This document shows, piece by piece, positions 11,867 to 26,409 of a DNA stretch of 64,000 nucleotides. Made by a program: the position numbers and the translations under genes. The stretch's first letter is position 1. Every line of letters starts with the position of its first letter. The notes under the pieces are model-generated. The model did not search any database. It had not been told where the DNA came from and saw only the letters and a program-made list of their open reading frames with translations. The stretch comes from Pardosa pseudoannulata (Eukaryota > Arthropoda > Arachnida > Araneae > Lycosidae): assembly GCA_032207245.1 (NCBI GenBank), contig CM063498.1:58001940-58065939 (forward strand), written 5' to 3'.

Positions 11867-12049
11867 ACACTGGCCCCGGCGTACTGACAGTTTTTAATTT
11901 ACATCCACATAAGTGACTCTCTCTGTTTTGTGTCGGAAACCTGGCACACAAACGACTTTGTTCGGACCTCGCGTTTCTACCGACAGCTAACAATAATGGT
12001 CCGCTGCGAAAGGTCACCTTCCGTTCGGGTCATGTAACGGATCGTTACA
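11045..12049 (-). mobile_element. Probable solo LTR (Gypsy-like), minus orientation
   Basis: On the minus strand the segment starts TGTAACGATCC, has a TATA-box-like TATATAAAGAG near 11620-11610, a polyadenylation signal AATAAA at 11079-11074, and ends TGTTCA at 11050-11045. Order and spacing fit an LTR of about 1 kb. It interrupts the transposase relic between the FPPRRL and LLQYVTTY parts. A truncated second copy lies at 10063-10865 through the tandem duplication. No clean target duplication was found and no internal domain is present, so this is an inference. Confidence 0.5.
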
Positions 12050-12560
12050 ACGTGCGCTTGTCCAAGCGACGAGGGGGAAATATATAAGGTCCTGTCAGAT
12101 AATCATGACCATACCAGCGTAAACTTTGATCAAAAATTACGCCTGCATGCCTGTGGTCTTGTTACTTTCCGATTTTCATGCGTCCTCTAATTTGTCTTGT
12201 GGTCATTAAACAGCTCCTGTCGTGTAAATGTCGCTTCGTCGGTGAATAGCATGTATGCGGAGACATCCGGCTGTAGCGAGTTCTTTGCAAGTACCAACCA
12301 GCAAACTTTGCAAGCAGAGGACAGTTTTTGCAGTTAATGCTTGAACTCTCTGTAAGTGAAATAGGTGCATGCTTTCATCACGCAAAATCTCCCATATAAG
12401 CGAATATGTCAGACTCAGATCACGCGAAATACCTCTTGTGTTTGTAGAATGCTTACGTTCAACTGTACGTGAAAGTTGCTAGTTATGAAATTTGCTAGTT
12501 ATGAAAGATCCATTTTCGCAGAAGTGGACAAACTCCAAGGTTTGTCGATTTGGTAGTTGT

Positions 12561-13828
12561 GTATTCAGAATTGTTCCTGTAGAGTCCCTCTAAGCAGATA
12601 GTCCATTTCCATTCATTTCTCCATATGAAATGAATATCAACGAGCTCTGTGCTTGGAAAGCAATGCATGATATTTTAAATTCCAGCGGCCAAATGACGGC
12701 TTTAGTCAAAGATGACATTGACTGATAACCTGCGCCATTTTCTGGCGTTTAAAATCGTCATTTCCGAACATGCATTCTATGTCACAGAAATGCTTGTTTT
12801 AATCTTCAAACCGTCTTTAAAATTTTACCAGATATTTTCGGAATTGCATTCAGAAATCTGGGATTATTTATATTACAAATTTGTTTAGAGCAAAGGTTAC
12901 TAAAGTGGGCAGTATCGTTCACCAGTGGAAACTGAAGTTTTTTAGGGAACATTAGCGAGTTTGTAGGTAATAGGAGATCTAAATTCGGTGATTACTTAAA
13001 GAAGAAATAATTTTAGAATTAATAATTTTCAATTAAATATTCATATAAAATTTAAATTTTACGTTCTAATACATCTCTAATTAAGGAAATTTGCTCGCTG
13101 ATTGCTTATTCAACAATTAATTATATACATTGATCATGTGGTAGTCATTGTTTTGTCACAGATTTTGGTTTGGTTAGGTCTACTTTTTTGGCTACTACAC
13201 GATGGCTTATGAGACTGATACTTACTTCTTAAATGTGATTCCAGACTATTACGGACATCCTTCCATAGACTATGGGGTATAGAATTAGAGTTAAAGGTTA
13301 ACGAATACAATGGGCAAAGAAAAATATGTTGTTTATAATAACGTTCTCAATTTCTAGACTACTTTTCCCGTCTAATTTTCCCATTTGCTTTCCCGTCATT
13401 TATTCCAAATATAGAATTTACAAAATCAGCCACTATGCTTTTTAACTGGAAATTAGAATGTGAATTTTAAGGGGTAGAGGAATGGGTATGCAGTTTTTTT
13501 TTTTTTTAACCGAAAAGGGCGGTAGCAAATATTTGGTAATTTAGGATATGAAACATTGTAATGTAAATTTTTGTATACTATGTATATTTTTGCATATGTG
13601 TGGCCAGAAAGGCACCAGTGTTCGAACCTCGTTGCTGGCATGGACATTAGTAGCCGTTCCGAATAGGTTTTAAGAAGTAAATTAATGAAGTAAGCTAATG
13701 CCCCTTCCCGTGTTTCAGAAACAAAATAAACGCAACTTTTCAAGCCAATAGTGGAGTTTAATTTTTGGGGATATGGGGGAAAAACTGTTGGAGATGGATT
13801 TAATTTGACAGAGAATGTAGTGTCATAC
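12561..13828. other. Non-coding intron sequence
   Basis: 12561-12800 may hold more of the decayed transposase. From 12800 to 13828 no element or frame was recognised. The open frame that continues to 13453 past the exon donor at 13829 is read-through into intron. Confidence 0.4.
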
Positions 13829-14097
13829 CCTGCGAGCGGCGGCTTGGAGATGACGGCGGGCGAGGTGGTGACGGTGGTGGTGACGGAGTTGTCGGTGAAG
13901 TGCTTCTCCCAGTCGAAGGGGTCATTCTCTCGGATGCCCCTCCGCTTCATACATCTCTCGAACAGGCCTGAGAGCAGGGCGTAGTCCGGGCGGTCAAAGT
14001 AGTCCAATGTCAGGATATGGTCTAGGAACTGGCGGAAGTCCGACGGAAGGTGCTTCAGCAGCAGCCGGTGGTCGTACTTCTCCTTCATAATTCCTAC
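13829..14097 (-). CDS. Asator: Tau-tubulin kinase exon: end of kinase domain and start of tail
   Basis: The acceptor GACTGCAG precedes 14097 and the donor GCAGG|GTATGA follows 13829. The 269 bp enter in phase 0 and leave two bases of a codon. The product starts VGIMKEKYDHRLLLKHLP and runs through DYFDRPDYALLSGLFERCM to DPFDWEK, the C-lobe helices that close the TTBK kinase domain. A short Thr/Val/Ser-rich linker (NSVTTTVTTSPAVISKPPLAG) opens the tail. It joins perfectly to the preceding ...KDKEQ exon, despite that intron's GC donor, and to TVPPGTHG downstream. The longer open frame reaching 13453 is intron read-through, not an alternative end I can support. Confidence 0.93.
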
Positions 14098-15283
14098 CTG
14101 CAGTCACATACACACATAGTTACACAAATGAGGAACGCAACAGAATGTACGAAAATAATTCTAAAACGTGTGGCTGACACAATGGAAGTTCGTGACTATC
14201 AATTTTAACTCTTTTGATTTTGCTCTTGGAATTTCATACTCGATACGGCTGTACTTCATCTTCTGTGTCTCATTCACCCCTTAAGCAAATAATACGCAAA
14301 CCGTGGGTAGTGAAAATTTTGTTTTGGTTACCAAATTTAAACGAATTTGACAGTAGAAAATATGAGACTTTTCATCAACAGTAACAGGTATCAATACAAG
14401 AGTGAAATAAAATTATATTTATAAAAATAGCATTATATTGTTTTACAAATTCACATTACAATAAATCTGTGTAAACGTGGGTAACGACAAAATTTTACAG
14501 AAAATAGAGACACAATAATAAAAGTTTATGTACCACTGACACACCGTACAAACTTAGAGAACACATTTACTATGTAAAGTATCCGTATTGATACTGTAAG
14601 ACGAGGTTTCATAGTCCGTAGCAAATGTAGGTAATTCTCGCATAAAAGAGAAAATGAAGCCGTATTGAATAAGATACGTTTAGGAATAAATGGGTTGATG
14701 GTAGTCTAGTAGTGATAATTGTCGTATGTTGCAGAAATTTGAAATGAGGCGAAACCAAGTGTTGTAAAGAGGTTTTCATCTTTTAATTACGTACGTTCAC
14801 TTGTCATAAAAGTTAGCTAAATTTTATTTTAATACCTATATTTCTTGTATTTCAGATGAGGAAAAAATTATATATTGTTTACAATGAAATGAAGCAGCAA
14901 AGGTTTAAAAGATGGAATAGGTAGATGGTAAAGAACAGAGCGAAGAATAAATTTTACAGCACTGAAGAACAATATAAAGGCTATGATGATTTAGTTAGAT
15001 TAGGAGAATGTTATTTATTGTGTGAGATTTATAACTTGAAACTTGTGTAGAGTTTGTACTAAAAGTTTCCTGTGCATATTACCAATTCAGATATTTAAAT
15101 ATAAATTAGTTTTATCAACAGATCCTTAGATACAGCCATCTAAAATTAGAAACCAAAATTATTTGTCACAATATTTCTTAAAAAATATAGAAGCTATTTC
15201 TAAAAGTAAAAGAAATGTACTAGCTGTAAATATTCAGAGAAATTAAAATTTATTAACCCAAACCCCAAGGAAACAACTAATTA
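14098..15283. other. Kinase intron (GC-AG), non-coding
   Basis: No gene or clear element was seen. The intron spans 14098-16375 and is the one with the GC donor. Confidence 0.5.
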
Positions 15284-15350
15284 CAGTAGAGCGGTGATTA
15301 TCCGAATCGACTGGGACTGAGGATGATCCGGTTTTACAACAAAATTCGGA
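15284..15350 (+). mobile_element. Isolated left end of a Tigger/pogo-like element
   Basis: CAGTAGAGCGGTGATTATCC follows TA at 15282-15283. This closely resembles Tigger-type ends. No matching right end was seen in the following 800 bases, so it is a truncated fragment. Confidence 0.45.
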
Positions 15351-16503
<1,153 letters not shown>

Positions 16504-16968
16504 TTAGATTTCTAACAAAAATTGCATTCATATTAAACCACAAATATTTATTTCTTTATTTGCATTTACGAATATACTTTGAAATACAAGTTCTGACTGG
16601 CCAAAAGACTATAAAAATGTAATTACGAAAAAAACTATTATGAAAAGATGTGCTATGTAAAGCTTTCCAGTAAGATTTATTCCTAGCTTATAAAACAGTA
16701 ACAGCTAAATAATATGATACTGGATACTCAAGAAGTCTATATAAAGATGAAACAAATTCGGTCACAGTTTGCAAATAAAATATTCTTTCAACTCTGTAGT
16801 GACTTGTGTGTCATGATTACAGTTTTATAAATTAAAAGATGCTCTAGCGGAGCTGATATTAGGTAATTTTATTTTAAATACATGGGCATATAGCAAAAAC
16901 AAATTAATACTGAAATGTCTATGTTTGTCATAAGCAGTTTTCAACGACTACTAGTTTGCATATATTAA

Positions 16969-17969
16969 CACTAGATTTACGAACCGAGCCAACTTGACTC
17001 ATTAAAAATTTGATCATTATATATATATATATATAACTTTAATATAATTAATATTAACTTTTCAAAAACATACGTTGGTTTTTAGTTAAGGAATAAAATA
17101 TATGTAAACTTTCATTCCTCTTCCCCGCAGGCCCCCTTCATTTCGCATAATCAAATGTGGTATACCTATTTTCACGGTTGTGAGCCAATTTGTCTCATAG
17201 AATGTATATGAAAATAAATAAATATAGTATAAAGTAAATATAGAGTATATAAAGTATAGTATAAAGTAGAGTAATTATTATGTCGACTTTAAGTACGTAT
17301 AGTGGAAGAGCTGATAAGTTACGACATTTTGACAAAATGCAGATTGATATGACCAAATAGCCCGCAAAAATAGCATGAATGCTTCAAAAGTTTAGTAATA
17401 GAAGAATCATAATGGAACTACTAATGAAATTACTAATCATAATGAAACTACAAACCAAATATGCAAGAATAAAAGCACACCTGTGGATGACCTGCTGTAA
17501 TTTGAAGAACTTGGGGACTTGCTGAAGAGAGATAATGAAAACTATAGTCTATCAAATATTAAACCTGAGTATTTATATCATGAAATCTACCTTTAGATTT
17601 TCATGAAATCTGCCTTTACTAAAAGAGAATGGAAGCATCTGAGCTAAACAATTGTAGATGTCAAAAGATTACGAGCATTGAACTAGCTAGCATGACGATG
17701 AATTTGATATAATCTAGATTGCTGTATCTCAATCAAACTGGTGACACACAATGTGTAATAGAGCACATACTCACGGCTCATTCTCTGGTAATCTACAGTA
17801 TTTATGCATAAAGATTTAGTATATTTTATTTACAACTTTCATTTGTCAAGGACGTGTAGATTCCATACCAAAACAATTTAGAGATGCCAGAATGGAATCA
17901 ACATGAATTTTGTTTACTAATTATTCTAGAAGAACGACAGACAGAGAGATTCATTTGAGAAATTTGATC

Positions 17970-18028
<59 letters not shown>

Positions 18029-18558
18029 CTTTAATATAATTAATATTAACTTTTCAAAAACATACGTTGGTTTTTAGTTAAGGAATAAAATATATGTAAA
18101 CTTTCATTCCTCTTCCCCGCAGGCCCCCTTCATTTCGCATAATCAAATGTGGTATACCTATTTTCACGGTTGTGAGCCAATTTGTCTCATAGAATGTATA
18201 TGAAAATAAATAAATATAGTATAAAGTAAATATAGAGAAGAAGTCGAGAACACTTCCATTCCAATGACAGAAATTCATGCTACTGACCCACGGAAGAATT
18301 GTCGAGTTCAACAACCATGCAAAAGAAACAGATGTAGGAACCATTGGGCTAAAAGTAATAGAAATGTTTGTGGAAAATGTGTTTTAAAAGCAGATTTTAT
18401 ATTTAAAAAATGTTTTCCATGAATATTTTGAAAATAAACATTTCGTTTAAATTAATTTGGAACTATTTTCTTTGCAAAAAACTTCAATTTTCTTGTATGA
18501 GCCGAATTGGCTCACTTCAGTTAAAATAGGTATATGATCAACATCCGTAAATCTAGTG
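16969..18558 (+). mobile_element. piggyBac element relic (TIR CACTAGATTTACG)
   Basis: TTAA (16965-16968) is followed by CACTAGATTTACG. The right end is CGTAAATCTAGTG (18546-18558) followed by TTAA (18559-18562), a perfect 13-bp inverted repeat. Subterminal GAGCCAA / TTGGCTC motifs sit inside both ends. The last coding part, a cysteine-rich C-terminal zinc-binding domain, is readable at 18240-18422; the rest of the transposase is unrecognisable. A block of about 230 bp (17010-17245) recurs at 17965-18240. It lies in the kinase intron 16474-21642. Confidence 0.85.
18240..18422 (+). pseudogene. piggyBac transposase C-terminal cysteine-rich domain, copy 1
   Basis: Sixty codons run to a TGA at 18420-18422, starting EVENTSIPMTEIHATDPRKN. 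They continue with a Cys-rich stretch (CRVQQPCKRNRCRNHW, then NRNVCGKC, then KKCFP and stop). piggyBac transposases end in such a zinc-binding domain, which contacts the element's termini. Compared with the copy at 20019, one cysteine codon has become AGT (Ser) in AK-S-NRN. No upstream catalytic domain is readable. Confidence 0.75.
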
Positions 18559-18884
18559 TTAAAATATTCATACTTGGTATGTGTTTTGATTCTGCACAGC
18601 AATATAACTACATTATATTATCTAAAATTTTATATTATCTTTGTAAGAAAAAAAACTAAGAAGAAAAATGAATTTCTGAGAAGAAAATTTTTTTTCGTGT
18701 TTAAATTACCATATACACATATATTATTTCTTTTTAAAAAAATTTTTCAAAATTTTCTGAAACAGCAATATAATTACAGTGATCAAAACATTACGATAAT
18801 TTATGCGCTATAAAAAACAGTGTGGTTGACTAATATATACCACAAGTGACAAAGTATGAAGGTTGATGCCGACGATAGAGAGTA

Positions 18885-19054
18885 GGTTTGGAACTCTACG
18901 GTCTATTTGTTTGCTACAGGTGGGCAAATGAGACCGGGATCAGTTGATTAAAGCCGATTCCGAACGGCTACGAACATGCATGTCAGGAGCGGGATTAGAA
19001 TCCGAGGACTCTGATACCGAAAAGCAACACCCTACTTTTCAGTCATCGTCCGGA
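18885..19054 (-). mobile_element. tRNA-derived SINE, family A, in array unit 1
   Basis: On the minus strand this has a decayed tRNA-like head with the B-box-like GGATTCTAATCCC, then CATGCATGTTCGTAGCC, CGGAATCGGC and CCCGGTCTCATTTG, ending near CCGTAGAGTTCC. The same order is seen at 23840-24006, 25571-25747 and 49296-49480. Confidence 0.75.
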
Positions 19055-19768
19055 GAGTAATTATTATGTCGACTTTAAGTACGTATAGTGGAAGAGCTGA
19101 TAAGTTACGACATTTTGACAAAATGCAGATTGATATGACCAAATAGCCCGAATGCAGATTGATATGAAAAATAGCATGAATGCTTGAAAGTTTAGTAATA
19201 GAAGAATCATAATGGAACTACTAATGAAATTACTAATCATAATGAAACTACAAACCAAATATGCAAGAATAAAAGCACACCTGTGGATGACCTGCTGTAA
19301 TTTGAAGAACTTGGGGACTTGCTGAAGAGAGATAATGAAAACTATAGTCTATCAAATATTAAACCTGAGTATTTATATCATGAAATCTACCTTTAGATTT
19401 TCATGAAATCTGCCTTTACTAAAAGAGAATGGAAGCATCTGAGCTAAACAATTGTAGATGTCAAAAGATTACGAGCATTGAACTAGCATGACGATGAATT
19501 TGATATAATCTAGATTGCTGTATCTCAATCAAACTGGTGACACACAATGTGTAATAATAGAGCACATACTCACGGCTCATTCCCTGGTAATCTACACTAT
19601 TTGTGCGTAAAGATTTAGTATGTTTTATTTACAACTTTCATTTGTCAAGGACGTGTAGATTCCATACCAAAACAATTTAGAGATGCCAGAATGGAATCAA
19701 CATGAATTTTGTTTACTAATTATTCTAGAAGAACGACAGACAGAGAGATTCATTTGAGAAATTTGATC

Positions 19769-19807
<39 letters not shown>

Positions 19808-20018
19808 CTTTAATATAATTAATATTAACTTTTCAAAAACATACGTTGGTTTTTAGTTAAGGAATAAAATATATGTAAACTTTCATTCCTCTTCCCCGCA
19901 GGCCCCCTTCATTTCGCATAATCAAATGTGGTATACCTATTTTCACGGTTGTGAGCCAATTTGTCTCATAGAATGTATATGAAAATAAATAAATATAGTA
20001 TAAAGTAAATATAGAGAA

Positions 20019-20201
20019 GAAGTCGAGAACACTTCCATTCCAATGACAGACATTCATGCTACTGACCCACGGAAGAATTGTCGAGTTCAACAACCATGCA
20101 AAAGAAACAGATGTAGAAACCATTGGGCTAAATGTAATAGAAATGTTTGTGAAAAATGTGTTTTAAAAACATATTTTATATTTAAAAAATGTTTTCCATG
20201 A
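20019..20201 (+). pseudogene. piggyBac transposase C-terminal cysteine-rich domain, copy 2
   Basis: This is the duplicated counterpart in the second array unit, stop TGA at 20199-20201. It retains the cysteine (AKCNRNVCEKC) lost in copy 1, so it is nearer the ancestral zinc-binding pattern. It has no start and no catalytic part and is not expected to be functional. Confidence 0.75.
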
Positions 20202-20663
20202 ATATTTTGATAATAAACATTTCGTTTAAATTAATTTGGAACTATATTCTTTGCAAAAAACTTCAATTTTCTTGTATGAGTCAAATTGGCTCACTTCAGT
20301 AAAAATAGGTATATGATCAACATCCGTAAATCTAGTGTTAAAATATTCATACTTGATATGTGTTTTGATTCTGCATAGCAATATAACTACATTATATTAT
20401 TTAAAATTTTATATTATCTTTGTAAGAAAAAAAACTAAGAAGAAAAATGAATTTCCGAGAAGAAAATTTTTTTTCGTGTTTAAATTACCATATACACATA
20501 TATTATTTCTTTTTTAAAAAATTTAAAACTTTTCTGAAACAGAAATATAATTACAGTGATCAAAACATTACGATAATTTATGTGCTATAAAAAACAGTAT
20601 GGTTGGCTAATATATACCACAAGTGACAAAGTATGAAGGTTGATGCCGACGATAGAGAGTAGG

Positions 20664-20833
20664 TTTGGAACTCTACGGTCTATTTTTTTTGCTACAAGTG
20701 GGCAAATGAGACCGGGATCAGTTGATTAAAGCCGATTCCGAACGGCTACGAACATGCATGTCAGGAGCGGGATTAGAATCCGAGGACTCTGATACCGAAA
20801 AGCAACACCCTACATTTCAGTCATCATCCGGAG
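20664..20833 (-). mobile_element. tRNA-derived SINE, family A, in array unit 2
   Basis: This is the duplicated copy of the SINE at 18885-19054, with a few substitutions. It shares its position within the 1.78-kb unit and so is not an independent insertion. Confidence 0.75.
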
Positions 20834-21627
20834 AGTAATTATTATGTCGACTTTAAGTACGTATAGTGGAAGAGCTGATAATTTAGGACATTTTGACAAA
20901 ATGCAGATTGATATGACCAAATAGCCTGCAAAAATAGCATGAATGCTTGAAAAATTTAGTAATGGAAGAATCATAATGGAACTATTAATGAAATTACTAA
21001 TCATAATGAAACTACAAACCAAATATGCAAGAATAAAAGCACAGCTGTGGATGACCTGCTGTAATTTGAAGAACTTGGGGACTTGCTGAAGAGAGATAAT
21101 GAAAACTATGGTCTATCAAATATTAAACCTGAGTATTTATATCATGAAATCTACCTTTAGATTTTCATGAAATCTGCCTTTACTAAAAGAGAATGGAAAC
21201 ATCTAAGCTGGACAATTGTATATGCCAAAAGATTACGAGCATTGAACTAGCATGTCGATGAATTTGATATAAATCTAGATTTCTGTACCTCAGCCAGACT
21301 GATGACACACAATGTGTAATAGAGCACCTACTCACGGTTCATTCCCTGGTAATCTACACTATTTGTGCGTAAAGATTTAGTATGTTTTATTTACAACTTT
21401 CATTTGTCAAGGACTTGTACATTCCATGACAAAATAATTTAGAGAAGCCAGAATGGAATCGAGATGAATTTCGTTAACTAATTATTTTTGATGAACGGCA
21501 GACAAAGAGATACACTTGTTAATTACATCTGATGCGAGAAGTGCAATATTTGTAAAAGTTGTGAGCATTTTCGGCTTGAGTGCGTCTGATAAACCTTTGA
21601 ATAATTTGGACAATTTCACAAATTTCA

Positions 21628-21909
<282 letters not shown>

Positions 21910-21963
21910 TCACAAATAGAGATGCACACATCTTGAATGACAGATTTAACAAAAACATACTAC

Positions 21964-21966
<3 letters not shown>

Positions 21967-22028
<62 letters not shown>
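21967..22028. repeat. (TA)n microsatellite, about 62 bp
   Basis: Uninterrupted TA dinucleotides lie in the intron 21814-23398. The translated YIYI frames here are artefacts. Confidence 0.95.
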
Positions 22029-22032
<4 letters not shown>

Positions 22033-22424
22033 ATGATACGGACTTCTCGATGGGTGGTTGAAGTCATGGCCATAAAAATGATACCGTTTCAGCTAAATAC
22101 CTTTATTAAGATAACGTTGGAGGACGGGTTCCCACTTTATCATAGGGACAGGACAAACTGAAGGGTCATCTATCATGAAGTTCTAAGTACAAGACACGTA
22201 ACACCTGGGTCAACATCTGTGGGAAAATATCTCTAGAAAAAAATTTGTCTCCAACAGCGTGTATCTCCTTTTTTTTTCTTTTTGGAAATTTCCTAAATTG
22301 TCCGCTAGTGCCATATAGGATTATAATTGGACAGGTCCCTTCTCTGAGGGCGTAAACTGCAGCCCTAGTGGTAATTTTAGCCCTTGATTTAAGTTTTGAA
22401 AACCCCTGAGAATTTTCCTTACAC

Positions 22425-22425
<1 letters not shown>
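22029..22425. other. Non-coding intron sequence between two (TA)n arrays
   Basis: No recognised element or exon; somewhat richer in G+C than the surroundings. Confidence 0.4.
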
Positions 22426-23719
<1,294 letters not shown>

Positions 23720-23839
23720 TTACTAAATATCTCCATTAAAATTATATGCATTTCTAGTTCGTATTAAAAAATTCTAACTAATACTATTTTAAAATTCATA
23801 ATGGGCTTATACATGAATATGCTATTTGTTTTTTTTGGT

Positions 23840-24006
23840 TTAGAGTGCTACGGTCTACTTTTTGCAACACGAGGGCTAATGAGACCGGGACCTACAGCTT
23901 AAAGCCGATTCCGAAAGGGTACGAACATCCATGCCTCAGTGGGATTCGAACCCACGAACTCCGGTTCCGAAGGCCAGCACCCTAACCAATCGGCCATCGT
24001 TCGACT
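23840..24006 (-). mobile_element. tRNA-derived SINE, family A, best-preserved copy
   Basis: Read on the minus strand, the head is GATGGCCGATTGGTTAGGGT (A-box region), then GCTGGCCTTCGGAACCGG, then the B box GGGTTCGAATCCC (complement of 23941-23953). This is a tRNA-like Pol III promoter. The body continues CATGGATGTTCGTACCC, CGGAATCGGCTTTAAGC and GGTCCCGGTCTCATTAGCC. It lacks a clean tRNA acceptor stem, so it is a SINE and not a tRNA gene. It lies in the kinase intron 23614-26261. Confidence 0.8.
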
Positions 24007-25570
24007 GAGTATCCTAATCAAGGCGCGATTTTATATTATCAAGTGCTTATAAATATAAAACTGACAGTAGCAACTCCTGAGAACCTGTTAATTTAGTATA
24101 ATGACTACAAAATCAAATTAACACATTTATTTCCATTGATTAATAAAATCTGTATTTACAGTTCTTCGCAGTTTATTGGGACGCTGTAACGATCCATGGA
24201 GATTCTATAAATATGAGAACATACCACTGTGATAGAAAAAAAATCATATGCAAAGAAGGAACCACCTTAAACATTTAAGAATTAATTCCTGTTTTTTATA
24301 TTAATTCTATTTACAAATATGACAGGATTTTAATGGATTAAATGAACTACATTTTTAAAGTCTGCACTTCTAAGTAAATATCTCTATTTGAGTGCCCGAT
24401 CTGAAGTAATCACATGTCATAACCAGCAAACTATCTGTTTTTAAAAATTCTACCTAATTCCATATAATGTAGAACAATTCCGAAAATTTTAGAATAACCA
24501 GATTTCAAAGAAAATAATAAACAGAAACGATCCACCTTATAGCACACAAATATCAGATTAATACGCTACGTTAAACAAACGATAACTTCCCGTTATAAAT
24601 TGTTATTAAGTCTGCTCTCAATCACTGCTAGATCGAGATTGATTCGATGATTTGGAGAGTGCTTATTTAAAACTTTTCAAGTAGACCTAATAGATTCTGG
24701 AAGACACTGCTTCTACAAGGTTCTCTGCTTTTCTTTGGCAAAAGAATTTGCAGTTAAAATTCGTAATAGGGGAAAACTTGCCAAGCATGTTGTTTTTCTG
24801 ACAAGCCAGTTTATGTGACCGCCAAAACAATTAACACTCGAGGAATTATGTCTTTACACAGTTTGTAACAATATGTATCCTATAAAATAAAATAAATTTC
24901 AGCAATATACTTGTGTAAATCGTAGCAGATAAGCATCTTACTTTCCATTTAAAAAGATTAACTGTGTTTGAATAATCCTGACAACAAGATAAAACATATT
25001 TTTTTTTAAGTTTACAAGTTAACAAAAAATTTTGTCTGTATTACTATACTCCGTTGTTTTAACGACAAGAGATATTTTAAAGGACAAAAATGTGCTTAAG
25101 AATCAGTGCCAATATTACAATATTCGTAAAAAGCGAAAGAAATTGTAGTCTCTTTCGCAAACAAGGAGTCTAAAAGGAGTTCTTTTAAATAATCATTAAT
25201 TTTTAACGTAACCTGACTTTAAGCATTTTGTTAAAAGTTTTTCTCTTATTTTCGTTAGTTTTGTTTTAAATCTAGCGTAAACCCTGTTGAGAATACATCT
25301 TGAATTTGTAAAATGTTTACAATTCCATAAAAAAAATTACAAAAATATGACATTCAAATATTATTTTGAGTAAATTGACGAGCTAAAAAAAAAAGAACGT
25401 AGATTTTGAGCTAAGCAACAATTAATACTTCATGAGTCAATTTATCTTTTCCATTCTTATCCTCTACTTAAAATAAAGAAAACAAAATATATTGATTCAT
25501 TGTTTTCTACAAGTTTTTCTACACAATATATCTATGCACAAAAAGCGGCAACGCATTTACTGGTTTAATT
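24007..25570. other. Non-coding intron sequence
   Basis: AT-rich; no exon, RNA gene or element recognised. Confidence 0.45.
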
Positions 25571-25747
25571 TGGAGCGCTACGGTCTACTGTTTTAAAACA
25601 GTAAGTCCTCATGAACAATTGTTCATGAGGGCTACTGCTTAGAGCCGATTCCGAATGGCTACGAACATCCATGAGTAGTAATAGGATTCGAACCCGCGAA
25701 CTCCGGTACTGAAGAGCAGCGCTCTACTATTCGATCTTCATTCGACG
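25571..25747 (-). mobile_element. tRNA-derived SINE, family A, with a palindrome
   Basis: The order matches the copy at 23840 (B-box complement GGATTCGAACCC near 25683; CATGGATGTTCGTAGCC on the minus strand). The part corresponding to GGTCTCATTAGCCC is replaced by a perfect 24-bp palindrome at 25607-25630. Confidence 0.75.
25607..25630. repeat. Perfect 24-bp palindrome without a loop
   Basis: The half-site CCTCATGAACAA is followed directly by its reverse complement. It lies inside the SINE copy at 25571-25747. Confidence 0.9.

Positions 25748-26409
<662 letters not shown>

Larger units (their letters stand above)
9545..12560 (-). pseudogene. Decayed Tc1/mariner-type (DDE) transposase, split by an LTR insertion
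   Basis: Read on the minus strand, 12258-12193 gives MLFTDEATFTRQELFNDHKT, containing the first-Asp motif (FTDEA) of a DDE transposase. Stops and frameshifts follow. A segment around 12115-12065 reads like HDYLTGPYIFPPRRL in a shifted frame. After the inserted sequence the frame resumes with LLQYVTTY and then WFQHDGG near 9972-9950, the second-Asp motif, ending in degenerate sequence toward 9545. The function was cut-and-paste transposition; this copy is dead. The WFQHDGG part occurs twice because of the tandem duplication of 9887-10865. Exact limits and family are uncertain. Confidence 0.65.
17272..21518. repeat. Tandem array of about 1.78-kb units derived from a piggyBac relic plus a SINE
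   Basis: Units begin TAATTATTATGTCGAC at 17272, 19058 and 20836 (periods 1786 and 1778). The third is truncated near 21518. Each full unit holds the piggyBac interior, the zinc-finger tail, the right inverted end (18546-18558 and 20325-20337) and a SINE. The left inverted end exists only once (16969), which shows that the duplication followed insertion. The junction CGGAGAG|TAATTATT versus AGTAGAG|TAATTATT shares a GAG microhomology, suggesting unequal exchange or template switching. Confidence 0.92.

Noticed and set aside
13453..13828. Extension of the kinase frame past 13829
   Set aside because: A good GTATGA donor at 13828 and a phase-matched next exon at 4765 show that this is intron. 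The extension has no conserved features.
13751..13984. 77-codon plus-strand frame
   Set aside because: It is the antisense shadow of the kinase exon 13829-14097.
23940..24006. Possible tRNA gene on the minus strand
   Set aside because: A and B boxes are good but acceptor and T stems do not close, and the same sequence recurs with a fixed SINE body.
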